Below are positions 8,028 through 15,139 of a DNA stretch of 64,000 bases, one piece after another. Numbering within the stretch: the stretch's first letter is position 1; each line of letters begins with the position of its first letter. Origin of the DNA: Treponema_B putidum (GTDB taxonomy: Bacteria; Spirochaetota; Spirochaetia; Treponematales; Treponemataceae); assembly GCF_007830595.1 (NCBI RefSeq), contig NZ_VLLD01000004.1; one strand, given 5' to 3'. Made by a program: the position numbers and the translations under genes. The notes under the pieces were generated by a model that was not told the DNA's origin, ran no database searches, and saw nothing but the letters and a program-made list of their open reading frames with translations.

Positions 8028-8246
8028 ATGTTAGTAGCAGAATACGATTATGATACAGACATCGCAGTACAGAGGGAAGAAAGTTTAAGGATTGGTATAC
8101 AACAAGGTATTAAACAAGGCTTTGCCGACGGTTCGTACCAAACAAAACTTGAAACGGCAAAAAACTTAATCGGGTTAAGATTGTCGATTGAAGATATAGC
8201 ACAAGCGACCGGCCTTACAAAAGAAGAAGTGGAAGCGATTAATTAA
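8028..8246 (+). CDS. Orphan short Rpn C-terminal protein (72 aa)
   Basis: A stand-alone gene equal to the internal short product of the Rpn copies. It begins MLVAEYDYDTDIAVQREE, has two linker repeats (GIQQGIKQG) and ends with an HTH-like tail (IAQATGLTKEEVEAIN). The ribosome-binding site AGAGGT sits at 8014-8019 with 8 bases to the ATG. No nuclease domain precedes it; a 123-bp palindrome takes that place. It may simply be a gene remnant. However, its start coincides exactly with the internal start of copies A and B, which suggests a functional short protein, possibly an inhibitor of Rpn nucleases (inference). Its 3' flank repeats that of copy A. Confidence 0.6.
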   Translation: MLVAEYDYDTDIAVQREESLRIGIQQGIKQGFADGSYQTKLETAKNLIGLRLSIEDIAQATGLTKEEVEAIN

Positions 8247-8353
8247 TGTGTAATTGATAATGTAGAATTACACATAAGTTTCTTTCTTAATTTCATAAAA
8301 AAAATTCCTCTGCGCCCCTTGCGGTTAAATAAAAAAAATCTTTCCCCTAAAGG

Positions 8354-8382
8354 TTGAAATCTGCGTATAAACATGCTATACT
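8354..8382 (+). promoter_or_regulatory. Strong sigma-70-type promoter
   Basis: TTGAAA at 8354-8359 and TATACT at 8377-8382 are separated by exactly 17 bases. It drives transcription towards a hairpin terminator at 8629-8665, defining a unit of about 275 nt. An ATG lies 8 bases after the -10. Confidence 0.6.
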
Positions 8383-8390
8383 TCACAGTA

Positions 8391-8570
8391 ATGACAGATA
8401 AACGCTCAGCCGGCAGTTATACACATTCTCACAAAAAAAATGCAATGTCAAAACATAAAATTTTGACAAGTTTTGCAAAAATACCGTGCAAAGCACCGTG
8501 CAAAGCACTTGACACGCTTGACAACGCTTTCATAATTTTTGCGGCAAGCGGCAAGCAGCAAGCGGCATAA
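8391..8570 (+). CDS. Possible leaderless small basic protein (59 aa), or part of a small RNA
   Basis: The ATG at 8391 is at about the predicted transcription start of the promoter at 8354-8382 and has no Shine-Dalgarno. The frame encodes 59 residues, basic in the first half (KKNAMSKHKILTSFAK), with a short internal repeat (CKAPCKA) and a hydrophobic end (FIIFAASGK). The DNA contains direct repeats (ACCGTGCAAAGC twice; GGCAAGC-type units near 8540). It matches no family I recognise. It could equally be a non-coding RNA bounded by the same promoter and terminator. Confidence 0.3.
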   Translation: MTDKRSAGSYTHSHKKNAMSKHKILTSFAKIPCKAPCKALDTLDNAFIIFAASGKQQAA

Positions 8571-8628
8571 GTGCGCAGTCTGCCCAAATAAAAATACACC
8601 CAAAAATACGATTTTCTCAACCGATAAC

Positions 8629-8665
8629 ACGCACAAGACAGGATTACCGTCTTCGTGCGTTTTTT
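8629..8665 (+). terminator. Rho-independent terminator
   Basis: The stem ACGCAC-AAGAC pairs with GTCTTCGTGCGT across a 9-10 base loop, with one bulged C, and is followed by a T-run. It ends the short transcription unit that starts near 8389. Confidence 0.7.
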
Positions 8666-8680
8666 ACATTACACCGTTTA

Positions 8681-8729
8681 ATAAACCGCAAGGAACGCAA
8701 AGCGTTGAGCTTCGCTCAGCTTCGCAAAG
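8681..8729. repeat. Dispersed repeat, third copy
   Basis: AAACCGCAAGGAACGCAAAG followed by CGTTGAGCTTCGCTCAGCTTC matches the core of the two units at 5579-5806. No gene is seen between 8571 and 9080; this stretch holds the terminator, this repeat, the repeat at 8740 and the hairpin cluster. Confidence 0.6.
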
Positions 8730-8739
8730 AAATAATAGG

Positions 8740-8773
8740 AACGTCCTACGGATTGAGACTCATCAATCCAAAA
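8740..8773 (+). repeat. Direct repeat with GGATTG/CAATCC hairpin, copy 1
   Basis: AACGTCCTAC then GGATTGAGACTCATCAATCC recurs at 9940-9975 with small differences that keep the GGATTG...CAATCC stem. After copy 1 is a 14-codon open frame (ATG at 8773, MNRGGTALFRIKVP), probably a gene remnant. Copy 2 directly precedes the ribosome-binding site of the LRR lipoprotein. Confidence 0.55.
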
Positions 8774-8877
8774 TGAATAGGGGAGGAACGGCACTTTTTC
8801 GGATAAAAGTTCCTTAACCTCGAAACTTCGTTGGTTGTTACTCTCTCCTATGGCCCCACCTTTCTTCAAAAGAACCG

Positions 8878-9054
8878 CTTAGGGGTTCCACCCCTAAGAA
8901 CCCCGCCTATAAACGGGGTTTCCAAAGGGGTGTCCCCTTTGGAAGCGCAGGAAGGAGAGAGAGGGTTTTAGGGAGAGAGAGGAAACCTTGCTCTGAACGA
9001 GGTGTCCTCTCTCTCCCTAAGAAAACCGAGGGGTCTAAGGGGACACCTCCCCTT
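8878..9054. repeat. Cluster of five adjacent hairpins
   Basis: The hairpins are CTTAGGGG/CCCCTAAG (8878-8898), AACCCCG/CGGGGTT (8899-8920), TCCAAAGGGG/CCCCTTTGGA (8921-8943), a 16-bp perfect stem TTAGGGAGAGAGAGGA with its complement at 9005-9020 (8968-9020), and AAGGGG/CCCCTT (9037-9054). They end just before the ribosome-binding site of the HU-like gene. A structured leader or a repetitive extragenic element is possible. Confidence 0.6.
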
Positions 9055-9080
9055 AAAAACAATTTTTAGGAGGCAAAGAG

Positions 9081-9791
9081 ATGTTAAAGTATTCACTACG
9101 AGAAAACTTACTCACCCCTGCGCCGGACGATTACATGGCGCAGGCACAGGATGTGCGCTCGTACACCCTTGACGAGATTATCGACCTTATGATGCAAAAA
9201 GGTTCCACGCTCACGAGGGCCGACGTTGCGGCTGTACTGCAAATCTACGGCGAAGTATGCGCCTCGCTCATTGCAGACGGATCGGCGGTCAACACCCCGC
9301 TTATGAATACCTCTTTGAGCATTTCAGGCGTGTTCAACGGGGCGAACGACTCTTTCGACAAAAAGCGGCACACGGTAAACTTAAACCTAACCGCCGGCTC
9401 CCTTTTGCGCGAGGCTGTTACAAAAGTCAAATGCGAAAAAACCGAAGGAGCGAGCACCGGCCCCTACATCACCGAAGTCGCCGACATCGTTTTCGGCAAG
9501 GTAAACGAAGTACTCACTAAAGGCGGAGTAGTTCAGTTAGTAGGAAGCCGTCTTAAATTCGACGCAAAAGACGCCTCTCAAGGCATCTTCTTTGTGCCCG
9601 AAACGGGAGCCCCCGTCCGTGCAGCCGTAACCGCCGAAAACAAGCCTGCCCGCCTTATGGCCATAATCCCCGCCGATTTAGCAGCAGGCAACTGGTACAT
9701 CGAAGTGCGCACAAAGATGATCGGTTCATCGCAAAAAAGCAAAACCCTTAAAACGGGCAGATTCGATAAACCGCTTACGTGCACCGCTTAA
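9081..9791 (+). CDS. HU-like DNA-binding domain protein with C-terminal DUF4469
   Basis: A 236-residue protein. Residues from about 1 to 115 look like the HU-related DNA-binding domain found with DUF4469 (SYTLDEIIDLMMQKGSTLTRADVAAVLQIYGEVCASLIADG). The second half (YITEVADIVFGKVNEVLTKGGVVQLVGSRLKFD onward) resembles DUF4469, a small Ig-like domain. The TTAGGAGGCAAAGAG leader is a strong ribosome-binding site. The gene is visibly richer in G+C than its neighbours (many GCC/CGC/GGC codons), which suggests transfer or different selection. In oral bacteria such proteins often occur beside surface or phage-like genes; here the next gene is an LRR lipoprotein. No signal peptide is seen. The domain call is from recall and moderately sure. 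Confidence 0.65.
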   Translation: MLKYSLRENLLTPAPDDYMAQAQDVRSYTLDEIIDLMMQKGSTLTRADVAAVLQIYGEVCASLIADGSAVNTPLMNTSLSISGVFNGANDSFDKKRHTVNLNLTAGSLLREAVTKVKCEKTEGASTGPYITEVADIVFGKVNEVLTKGGVVQLVGSRLKFDAKDASQGIFFVPETGAPVRAAVTAENKPARLMAIIPADLAAGNWYIEVRTKMIGSSQKSKTLKTGRFDKPLTCTA

Positions 9792-9801
9792 ACAAACGGT
9801 T

Positions 9802-9939
9802 CTACGTCAGGCAAAGATACTAATCTACGTCAGCCGTAGTACATAATCTGCGCCGGCCGCAGATTATAAGCTTCGTCAGCCGTAGAACACAGTCTACGCC
9901 TGCCGTAGTACATAATCTACAGCAGACGTATTGTAATCG
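9802..9939. repeat. Six tandem 23-bp hairpin units
   Basis: Units start at 9802, 9825, 9848, 9871, 9894 and 9917. The consensus is CTACG-TCAGC-CGTAG-TACATAAT, that is a 5-bp inverted repeat around 5 bases plus an 8-base spacer. The unit at 9848 has CTGCG/CGCAG, a paired change that preserves the stem. The array is non-coding and lies between the HU-like gene and the LRR lipoprotein gene. Confidence 0.75.
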
Positions 9940-9975
9940 AAACGTCCTACTGGATTGGGACCCGTCAATCCAAAC
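9940..9975 (+). repeat. Direct repeat with GGATTG/CAATCC hairpin, copy 2
   Basis: AAACGTCCTACT then GGATTGGGACCCGTCAATCC. The loop bases differ from copy 1 at 8740 but the stem is identical. It sits directly before the AAGGAG ribosome-binding site of the lipoprotein gene. Confidence 0.55.
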
Positions 9976-9995
9976 AAAATAAGGAGATTTTTATA

Positions 9996-11312
9996 ATGAA
10001 ACAAATTAATTTAAGACGGGCAGTAAACCTTACTGCATTGGTATTGGCAGCAGGACTGCTGATAGGATTGACAGGCTGTAAGCCTAAAGTAGACCCTAAG
10101 TATAATTACAAGGTAGAACATTTGCAGCAAAATATTGCAGACGATAATTACACCTTGTACGAAACGGAAACATTAAGCGGCAAGGCCGACGAAACTACCT
10201 CTGCAGCAGCTAAACCATACGCAGGTTTTACTGCTCAAGGTTTTAGTCAAGCGGCAATAAAGGCTGACGGCTCCACTGTAGTGCAAATTAAGTATGACAG
10301 AAAAACAATCACTCTTAAACTTAATTTAGACGGCGGAACTACGACCACACCGCTTACGGACGGAGAAGACTCTACAAAGCTCCTAACAGGAAAATTCGGA
10401 GCAAAAATACCGGAACTTACAAACTTGAAAAAAGACCCCCTTATTTTTGATGGCTGGGAACCGGAACTCCCCTCTACATTTCCGGCTTTACCGGCTGAAA
10501 CCTACAAGGCCCTATGGGCTACCAAGTACAGAATTACCGTAAAAGGAGATGAAAGAACAGTCATATCCGAAAATATACTAACAATCGATCAGGGTAAAAC
10601 GTGGAACGATATAAAAGCTGAGGCAACAGGCAAAGTAAGCTTAACAACCGAATGGAATAACGAAGATAATAACGGAGATTATGGCATCTATGAGTGGAGG
10701 CTCGGCGATGAAAACGGAATAAAACTTGTCGATACCTACCCAATAGACAAACACATGACCGTATACGCCGTAACCAACTATACCCGATTTAATATTAAAG
10801 GAAAAGCAATTGAAACGGTAAATGATAAGGGCTACAACGGATCAAAACCTAAAGGCAAGATAATAATCCCGGAAGGTATTACCGGAATAAGAACTGATCA
10901 GTATGATACGGGCTATGACGGAGCTTTTTATAATTGTACCGGCATAACAAGTATCAGTCTGCCTGCAAGCCTTACGTATATAGGAAGAAGAGCTTTTTGC
11001 GGTTGTACGGGTTTACAAACTATAAACCTGCCTGCAAGCCTTAAGTCAATAGGCGTAGGGGCTTTTCGCGACTGTACCGGCTTAACAAGTATAACTCTGC
11101 CTGCAACCCTTAAGGAAATAGGCAGGGAGGCCTTTGTGGATACAAATTTAGAAAGTGCCGTCTTCGAAGACCCAACAGGGTGGCGTAGGTATGGCTACAG
11201 TGGAGGATATCAGGATATAGTTGCAAACGATTTAAGGGATCCTTCAAAAGCGGCAAAGTATTTATGCAAATATGAGGGCGGTTATGCTCTTTTCATCTGG
11301 AAGAAAGATTAA
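9996..11312 (+). CDS. Surface lipoprotein with BspA-like leucine-rich repeats
   Basis: A 438-residue predicted lipoprotein. A basic start (MKQINLRR), a hydrophobic stretch and the lipobox LTGC with Cys28 are clear. Residues about 38-110 (YKVEHLQQNIADDNYTLYE) and 150-260 look like InlB-type beta-grasp repeats. Residues about 290-385 hold four LRR_5 / BspA-type repeats (for example FYNCTGITSISLPASLTYIG and CTGLQTINLPASLKSIGVGA). Related treponemal proteins mediate attachment and coaggregation, so an adhesin role is likely but inferred. The ribosome-binding site AAGGAG is at normal distance. The gene sits in a repeat-rich accessory region. Confidence 0.85.
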   Translation: MKQINLRRAVNLTALVLAAGLLIGLTGCKPKVDPKYNYKVEHLQQNIADDNYTLYETETLSGKADETTSAAAKPYAGFTAQGFSQAAIKADGSTVVQIKYDRKTITLKLNLDGGTTTTPLTDGEDSTKLLTGKFGAKIPELTNLKKDPLIFDGWEPELPSTFPALPAETYKALWATKYRITVKGDERTVISENILTIDQGKTWNDIKAEATGKVSLTTEWNNEDNNGDYGIYEWRLGDENGIKLVDTYPIDKHMTVYAVTNYTRFNIKGKAIETVNDKGYNGSKPKGKIIIPEGITGIRTDQYDTGYDGAFYNCTGITSISLPASLTYIGRRAFCGCTGLQTINLPASLKSIGVGAFRDCTGLTSITLPATLKEIGREAFVDTNLESAVFEDPTGWRRYGYSGGYQDIVANDLRDPSKAAKYLCKYEGGYALFIWKKD

Positions 11313-11333
11313 AATCAATCGGTAATTTGCAGT

Positions 11334-11470
11334 GGGGATGTCTCAAAAGTTTGTTACTTTTTCGCCATCCCCGACGAGTTTAAAATTAAGTCTTTGTACA
11401 GTAATGACTTAATTTTAAACATCGCATATAAAATCAAGGAGACTGTCCAAAAACTGAAGTTTTTGGACAG
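11334..11470. repeat. Three successive long hairpins
   Basis: GGGGATG/CATCCCC (11334-11372), a 15-bp perfect stem GTTTAAAATTAAGTC with its complement (11378-11420), and CTGTCCAAAAACT/AGTTTTTGGACAG (11443-11470). They lie between the LRR lipoprotein and the next gene. The last resembles hairpins at 15143 and 42242, sharing an ACTGAAGTTTT-type loop. Confidence 0.6.
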
Positions 11471-11521
11471 CCCCATTATGAGAACAACAACCCCGACACA
11501 CGAATAAAAGGAGAAAAAAGG

Positions 11522-12010
11522 ATGTGTGAAAATAGAAAAAAAGAAGATAATAATATTTGTCCCAATTTATGCTGCTGTATAATTTTTACTGTATCAAATA
11601 TAGTTCTTATAATCGCTTTTGTAACTTTGTATATATTCCGCAAAAATGACTGGGAGGTTGAGGTATTTATAATCTGTTCAATTATCACAGTTGTTATGTC
11701 GGTTTTAAATATTTTATTCTGTATTCTAAATTTTTTATATTATAAAGAAAAGAATAAAAACCATTTATTAACCGAAGCCTATGACAAAGCTCTTAAAAAA
11801 TTAGAAGATGACAGGGATAAACATATGGTAGATACACCTAAAAAAGATATAGACAAAAAAACAAAAAAAGAAAAATATCAGGAAACCAATGAAAGTTCAC
11901 AAGCCCAAAATCTTAAACCTGCCGAAAAAACTATTACTATCAATCGGTATTACAAAAAAACCGTCGCCAAAATATTCGAAACTTATTGTAAAAACATCAC
12001 TGCAAAATAA
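11522..12010 (+). CDS. Small two-helix membrane protein, unknown
   Basis: A 162-residue protein not assigned to a family. Two transmembrane segments are seen at about residues 17-40 (CCCIIFTVSNIVLIIAFVTL) and 49-72, separated by a short loop. A long, Lys/Glu-rich hydrophilic tail probably lies in the cytoplasm. A triplet of cysteines (CCC) lies at the first membrane boundary. The leader AAAAGGAGAAAAAAGG supplies the ribosome-binding site. It is 11 bases upstream of the RipA-like gene, so the two are likely co-transcribed and may act together. Confidence 0.6.
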   Translation: MCENRKKEDNNICPNLCCCIIFTVSNIVLIIAFVTLYIFRKNDWEVEVFIICSIITVVMSVLNILFCILNFLYYKEKNKNHLLTEAYDKALKKLEDDRDKHMVDTPKKDIDKKTKKEKYQETNESSQAQNLKPAEKTITINRYYKKTVAKIFETYCKNITAK

Positions 12011-12021
12011 GGAGCTCTTTT

Positions 12022-12855
12022 ATGGCTGATACAACAAAGAATGAAAAGGATAGACCCACCGCAAAGGATATGTACGATTACCTTTGGCGGGCCAGGGATT
12101 TTGAGCTTAAACATCTTTGGCAGAGGTCTGTTTTTCTTGCAGTTTTTTTACTGGGCATTGCAAGTGCCTATGCCCTTTATATAAAAGACATTTTTATTCC
12201 CAACTTAAACCCAAATCAAATTACCGCAACACTTAATGCGGTCAAAAAAGAGGTAGACGGCTCAACGAAGTATACACTAATCATAAACCCAAACAGTAAC
12301 CTCGAAATTAAGGATTCAATAAAAAAAGATAAGCCGTTTTCGGCACTTTTTATGCCGGGTGCGGTTCCAATCGTCATCTGTCTTTTAGGTATAATCTTTT
12401 CGGTGCTCTGGATTATCATGGGCAAGGGCTCAAAGGCTTGGTACGAGCTTTATGAAAGCAATTTAGCAGCGATGAGCGATAACCCTCTGTTTTGGAAAGA
12501 CAAAGCCGAAGCCGAATCGGCTCTTGATAAAATCTTTTGCAATAAAAAAACCGGAAGATACACCGAATATGTTTTTGGGCATCTTAAAAATCGCCATAAC
12601 GACCCTATAGATAAGAATCTCCTTTCGACCGTTGCAGGCTCTTTTTCGGTTTCTAAGGTCAACATAATGATAGGCATAATAAGCCTAAAGTTTTTTATCC
12701 TTGCCCTATTTTTCCACATTTATTGGCTTTGTAAAAACCTCTTTACCGACCCGCTGCCGCCCATTCTCATCATCTTCCCTATAACGGCCATATTTCTCTT
12801 TTTGCTTTTTAGCCGCTTAAAGAAAAAACTCGGCTCCTCATATTTTGATAATTAG
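12022..12855 (+). CDS. RipA-like multi-pass membrane protein
   Basis: A 277-residue protein with about four transmembrane segments (near residues 35-55, 113-133, 210-232 and 245-265). The N-terminal cytoplasmic stretch (YDYLWRARDFELKHLWQRSVFLAVFLL) and the GKGSKAWYELYE segment after the second helix resemble the RipA family of octameric membrane proteins first described in Francisella. Family members are widespread, and their role is poorly defined. The AAGGAGCTC ribosome-binding site overlaps the end of the preceding small membrane protein gene, suggesting one operon. The family call is from pattern recall. Confidence 0.6.
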   Translation: MADTTKNEKDRPTAKDMYDYLWRARDFELKHLWQRSVFLAVFLLGIASAYALYIKDIFIPNLNPNQITATLNAVKKEVDGSTKYTLIINPNSNLEIKDSIKKDKPFSALFMPGAVPIVICLLGIIFSVLWIIMGKGSKAWYELYESNLAAMSDNPLFWKDKAEAESALDKIFCNKKTGRYTEYVFGHLKNRHNDPIDKNLLSTVAGSFSVSKVNIMIGIISLKFFILALFFHIYWLCKNLFTDPLPPILIIFPITAIFLFLLFSRLKKKLGSSYFDN

Positions 12856-12862
12856 AAAATTT

Positions 12863-12896
12863 GTAATGGGTAATTTAATTACAAATTGCCCATTAC
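12863..12896. terminator. Hairpin between convergent genes
   Basis: GTAATGGG at 12863-12870 pairs with CCCATTAC at 12889-12896 between the RipA-like gene and the MCP gene, which converge. There is no good T-run, so termination is only plausible. Similar TAATGGGTAAT palindromes occur near 47357. Confidence 0.35.
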
Positions 12897-12911
12897 CGAT
12901 TAGTCATTAAT

Positions 12912-15011
12912 TTAAATCTTAAACTTCTTAACCTCATCCGCCAGGTTTTCAATGCTTATCTTATTTTTTTGAGTAATTTCGTTTACTTCCTGTACTGCAT
13001 TATTTATCTCGATAACGCCGGCAGCCATTTCGTTCATTCCGTCGGTAATAACCCGTGTAAGACCGTCCAGCTTTTGCATTTCTTCGGCAGTTTGCTCGCC
13101 GCCTCTTAACATTTCGGCGGAACCTTCTTTTACTTCTACCGTTACGGCATTGATGTCGCGGATAGCGGCAAGCACTTCTTTACTGCCGTTTTCTTGTTCC
13201 CTCATCGCTTCGGTTAAACTATTACTCATCGTCTTTACTTCTTCGGAAAGCGAGAAGATGGTATTAAACTTTTCTTCAACGGTTTTGGAAGAAGCCGACA
13301 AGACTTCAATTTCGTTGCTGAAGGTCTTTAAGACGGCGGTAATGGTCTTACCCTGAGCAGCGGAGTCCTCAGCGAGTTTTCTTATTTCATCGGCGACGAC
13401 TGCAAACCCTTTTCCGGCTTCGCCTGCGTGGGCAGCCTCGATTGCGGCATTCATCGCAAGGAGGTTTGTCTGGCTTGCAATGTGCTGAATAACACTTGAA
13501 GCTTCTAAAAGGCTGCCCGATTCTTCGGCTATTTTTTGCGTAATCGTATTCGAGTTTAACACCGTATCTTTTCCGTCGGCGGTTGCAGTTGCAAGATTTT
13601 TGATGGCATCGTCGCTTTTTTCAAGGGTTTGAGTAATTGAGCCGATGTTTGCAACCATCTCTTCCACCGAGGCAGAAGAGCGGGCAACGCTGGATGCCTG
13701 AAGTTCTATTCTCTCATCAAGTTTTTTTATAGTACTGATAATTTCTTCTACGGTTGCCGATGTCTGGCCGACACTTGCCGCCTGCGCAATAGCTTGCTGT
13801 TTAATACCTTCAACATTTGCACTGATTTGGTTTACTGCACTTGCAGTTTCCGTCATGTTGCCTGCAAGCTCATCACCGATGCTCTGCATTGTTCCGGCGT
13901 TTACATCTACAGATTTAATGGAAAGACGTATTTTTTCGATTGTTTCGTTAAAATATTCCGAAAGCTGCGTAACCTCATCGTTTCCGATAAGCGGAAGCTG
14001 AACGGTTAAGTCGCCTTCGCCTTGGGCAATATCCCTAAGAACATTCACGGCGGTCTGCACGGGACCTACCATCTTTGTAGAAATAATAAACGATATAACT
14101 ATTGTTACAAGAAGTATTAGGATAACGGACATTATAATTGCGCGGGTCAGCGTATTAAGCGAAATTAAGAATTCGTTTACAGGAGCCCGTATAACGATCG
14201 TCCATCCGCTCCTTTCCATTTTTGCATAAGCGCCGATATTTTTTTCTCCGTCAAGCGTGTAATAACCTACTCCCGGCTCTTGGTCCTGCAAGGCCTTTTT
14301 TTGAAATTCAGCAGCAGATTTCAATTCGGCATCAGTTTCAGCAAGTTTTTGATAATTGACAAAACCGGAAACAAGCTTATTGTCCCTATGTGCAATAATG
14401 GTTCCGTCTTTACTCATCATGTAGCAGTAACCGGTTTTACCGATAACAAGCTCTTTAATATCTTCCGACAAAATAAGCCCTTGAAGCCCTGCGCACATAA
14501 CACCCGAAATTTCACCGTCTGTGTTGTAAATCGGCAAAGAAAAAACGACGTGAATCTTACCCGTATCCGGAGAAAGATAGGGTTCCGAAATAAAATAGTT
14601 TCCTTCAAGAGCCGTCTTATACCAATGTCTGTCTGCAACCGAAACCACTCTTCCGTCCATATAATATGTATTGCCGTTTAAGTCGCATATATTTAAAAAA
14701 GCTCCATCGTTATCAGAGGAGAGCTCCTGCTGCAGCCGTGCGGATTTTTGAGGATATGACAAACTATCATCATTTAAATCGGGAATACGGGCAACGCCTC
14801 TTAAATACTCAAAATCGACATCTATTATGCTTTCCACAAGGGTAGCAATATCGTCAGCCTTATCCGTTAAGCGTTCTTCGACATCTCTAATCATTGCCTT
14901 TCTAAAGGTATACCACGATACGGAGCCCTGTATAACTCCGCCCAACATAATCAATAATCCGAAAACAATCAATAATTTTTTCCGTATTGAGAAATGCTTT
15001 TTCTTTTTCAT
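12912..15011 (-). CDS. Methyl-accepting chemotaxis protein
   Basis: A 699-residue transmembrane chemoreceptor. A signal anchor is at about residues 11-33 (KLLIVFGLLIMLGG). A periplasmic dCache-type sensor spans about 35-285, with family motifs YLSPDTGKIHVVFSLPIY and GKTGYCYMMSKDGTIIAH. A second helix lies near 285-310, then a HAMP domain (STKMVGPVQTAVNVLRDIAQGEGDLTV). The long cytoplasmic coiled coil has the conserved hairpin tip EIRKLAEDSAAQGKTI preceded by NAAIEAAHAGEAGKGFAVVA. There is no C-terminal NWETF-like pentapeptide. dCache receptors usually bind amino acids or other small molecules; the ligand is unknown. It sits alone, with no che genes in the window. Confidence 0.95.
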   Translation of the reverse strand: MKKKKHFSIRKKLLIVFGLLIMLGGVIQGSVSWYTFRKAMIRDVEERLTDKADDIATLVESIIDVDFEYLRGVARIPDLNDDSLSYPQKSARLQQELSSDNDGAFLNICDLNGNTYYMDGRVVSVADRHWYKTALEGNYFISEPYLSPDTGKIHVVFSLPIYNTDGEISGVMCAGLQGLILSEDIKELVIGKTGYCYMMSKDGTIIAHRDNKLVSGFVNYQKLAETDAELKSAAEFQKKALQDQEPGVGYYTLDGEKNIGAYAKMERSGWTIVIRAPVNEFLISLNTLTRAIIMSVILILLVTIVISFIISTKMVGPVQTAVNVLRDIAQGEGDLTVQLPLIGNDEVTQLSEYFNETIEKIRLSIKSVDVNAGTMQSIGDELAGNMTETASAVNQISANVEGIKQQAIAQAASVGQTSATVEEIISTIKKLDERIELQASSVARSSASVEEMVANIGSITQTLEKSDDAIKNLATATADGKDTVLNSNTITQKIAEESGSLLEASSVIQHIASQTNLLAMNAAIEAAHAGEAGKGFAVVADEIRKLAEDSAAQGKTITAVLKTFSNEIEVLSASSKTVEEKFNTIFSLSEEVKTMSNSLTEAMREQENGSKEVLAAIRDINAVTVEVKEGSAEMLRGGEQTAEEMQKLDGLTRVITDGMNEMAAGVIEINNAVQEVNEITQKNKISIENLADEVKKFKI

Positions 15012-15139
15012 ATTAACCTCATCCAGTTTAACATTTTAACGGTTTGAGTATATACAAAAATATAAAATATATCAATTATCCCCTCGTAAAAAAAAATTAG
15101 TTATTGAAGACTTTCTTAATTTAAGTATAATAAGAATCT

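Noticed and set aside
9802..9939. CRISPR array
   Set aside because: The period is 23 bp with only 8 similar bases between palindromes. There are no unique 25-40 base spacers and no cas genes.
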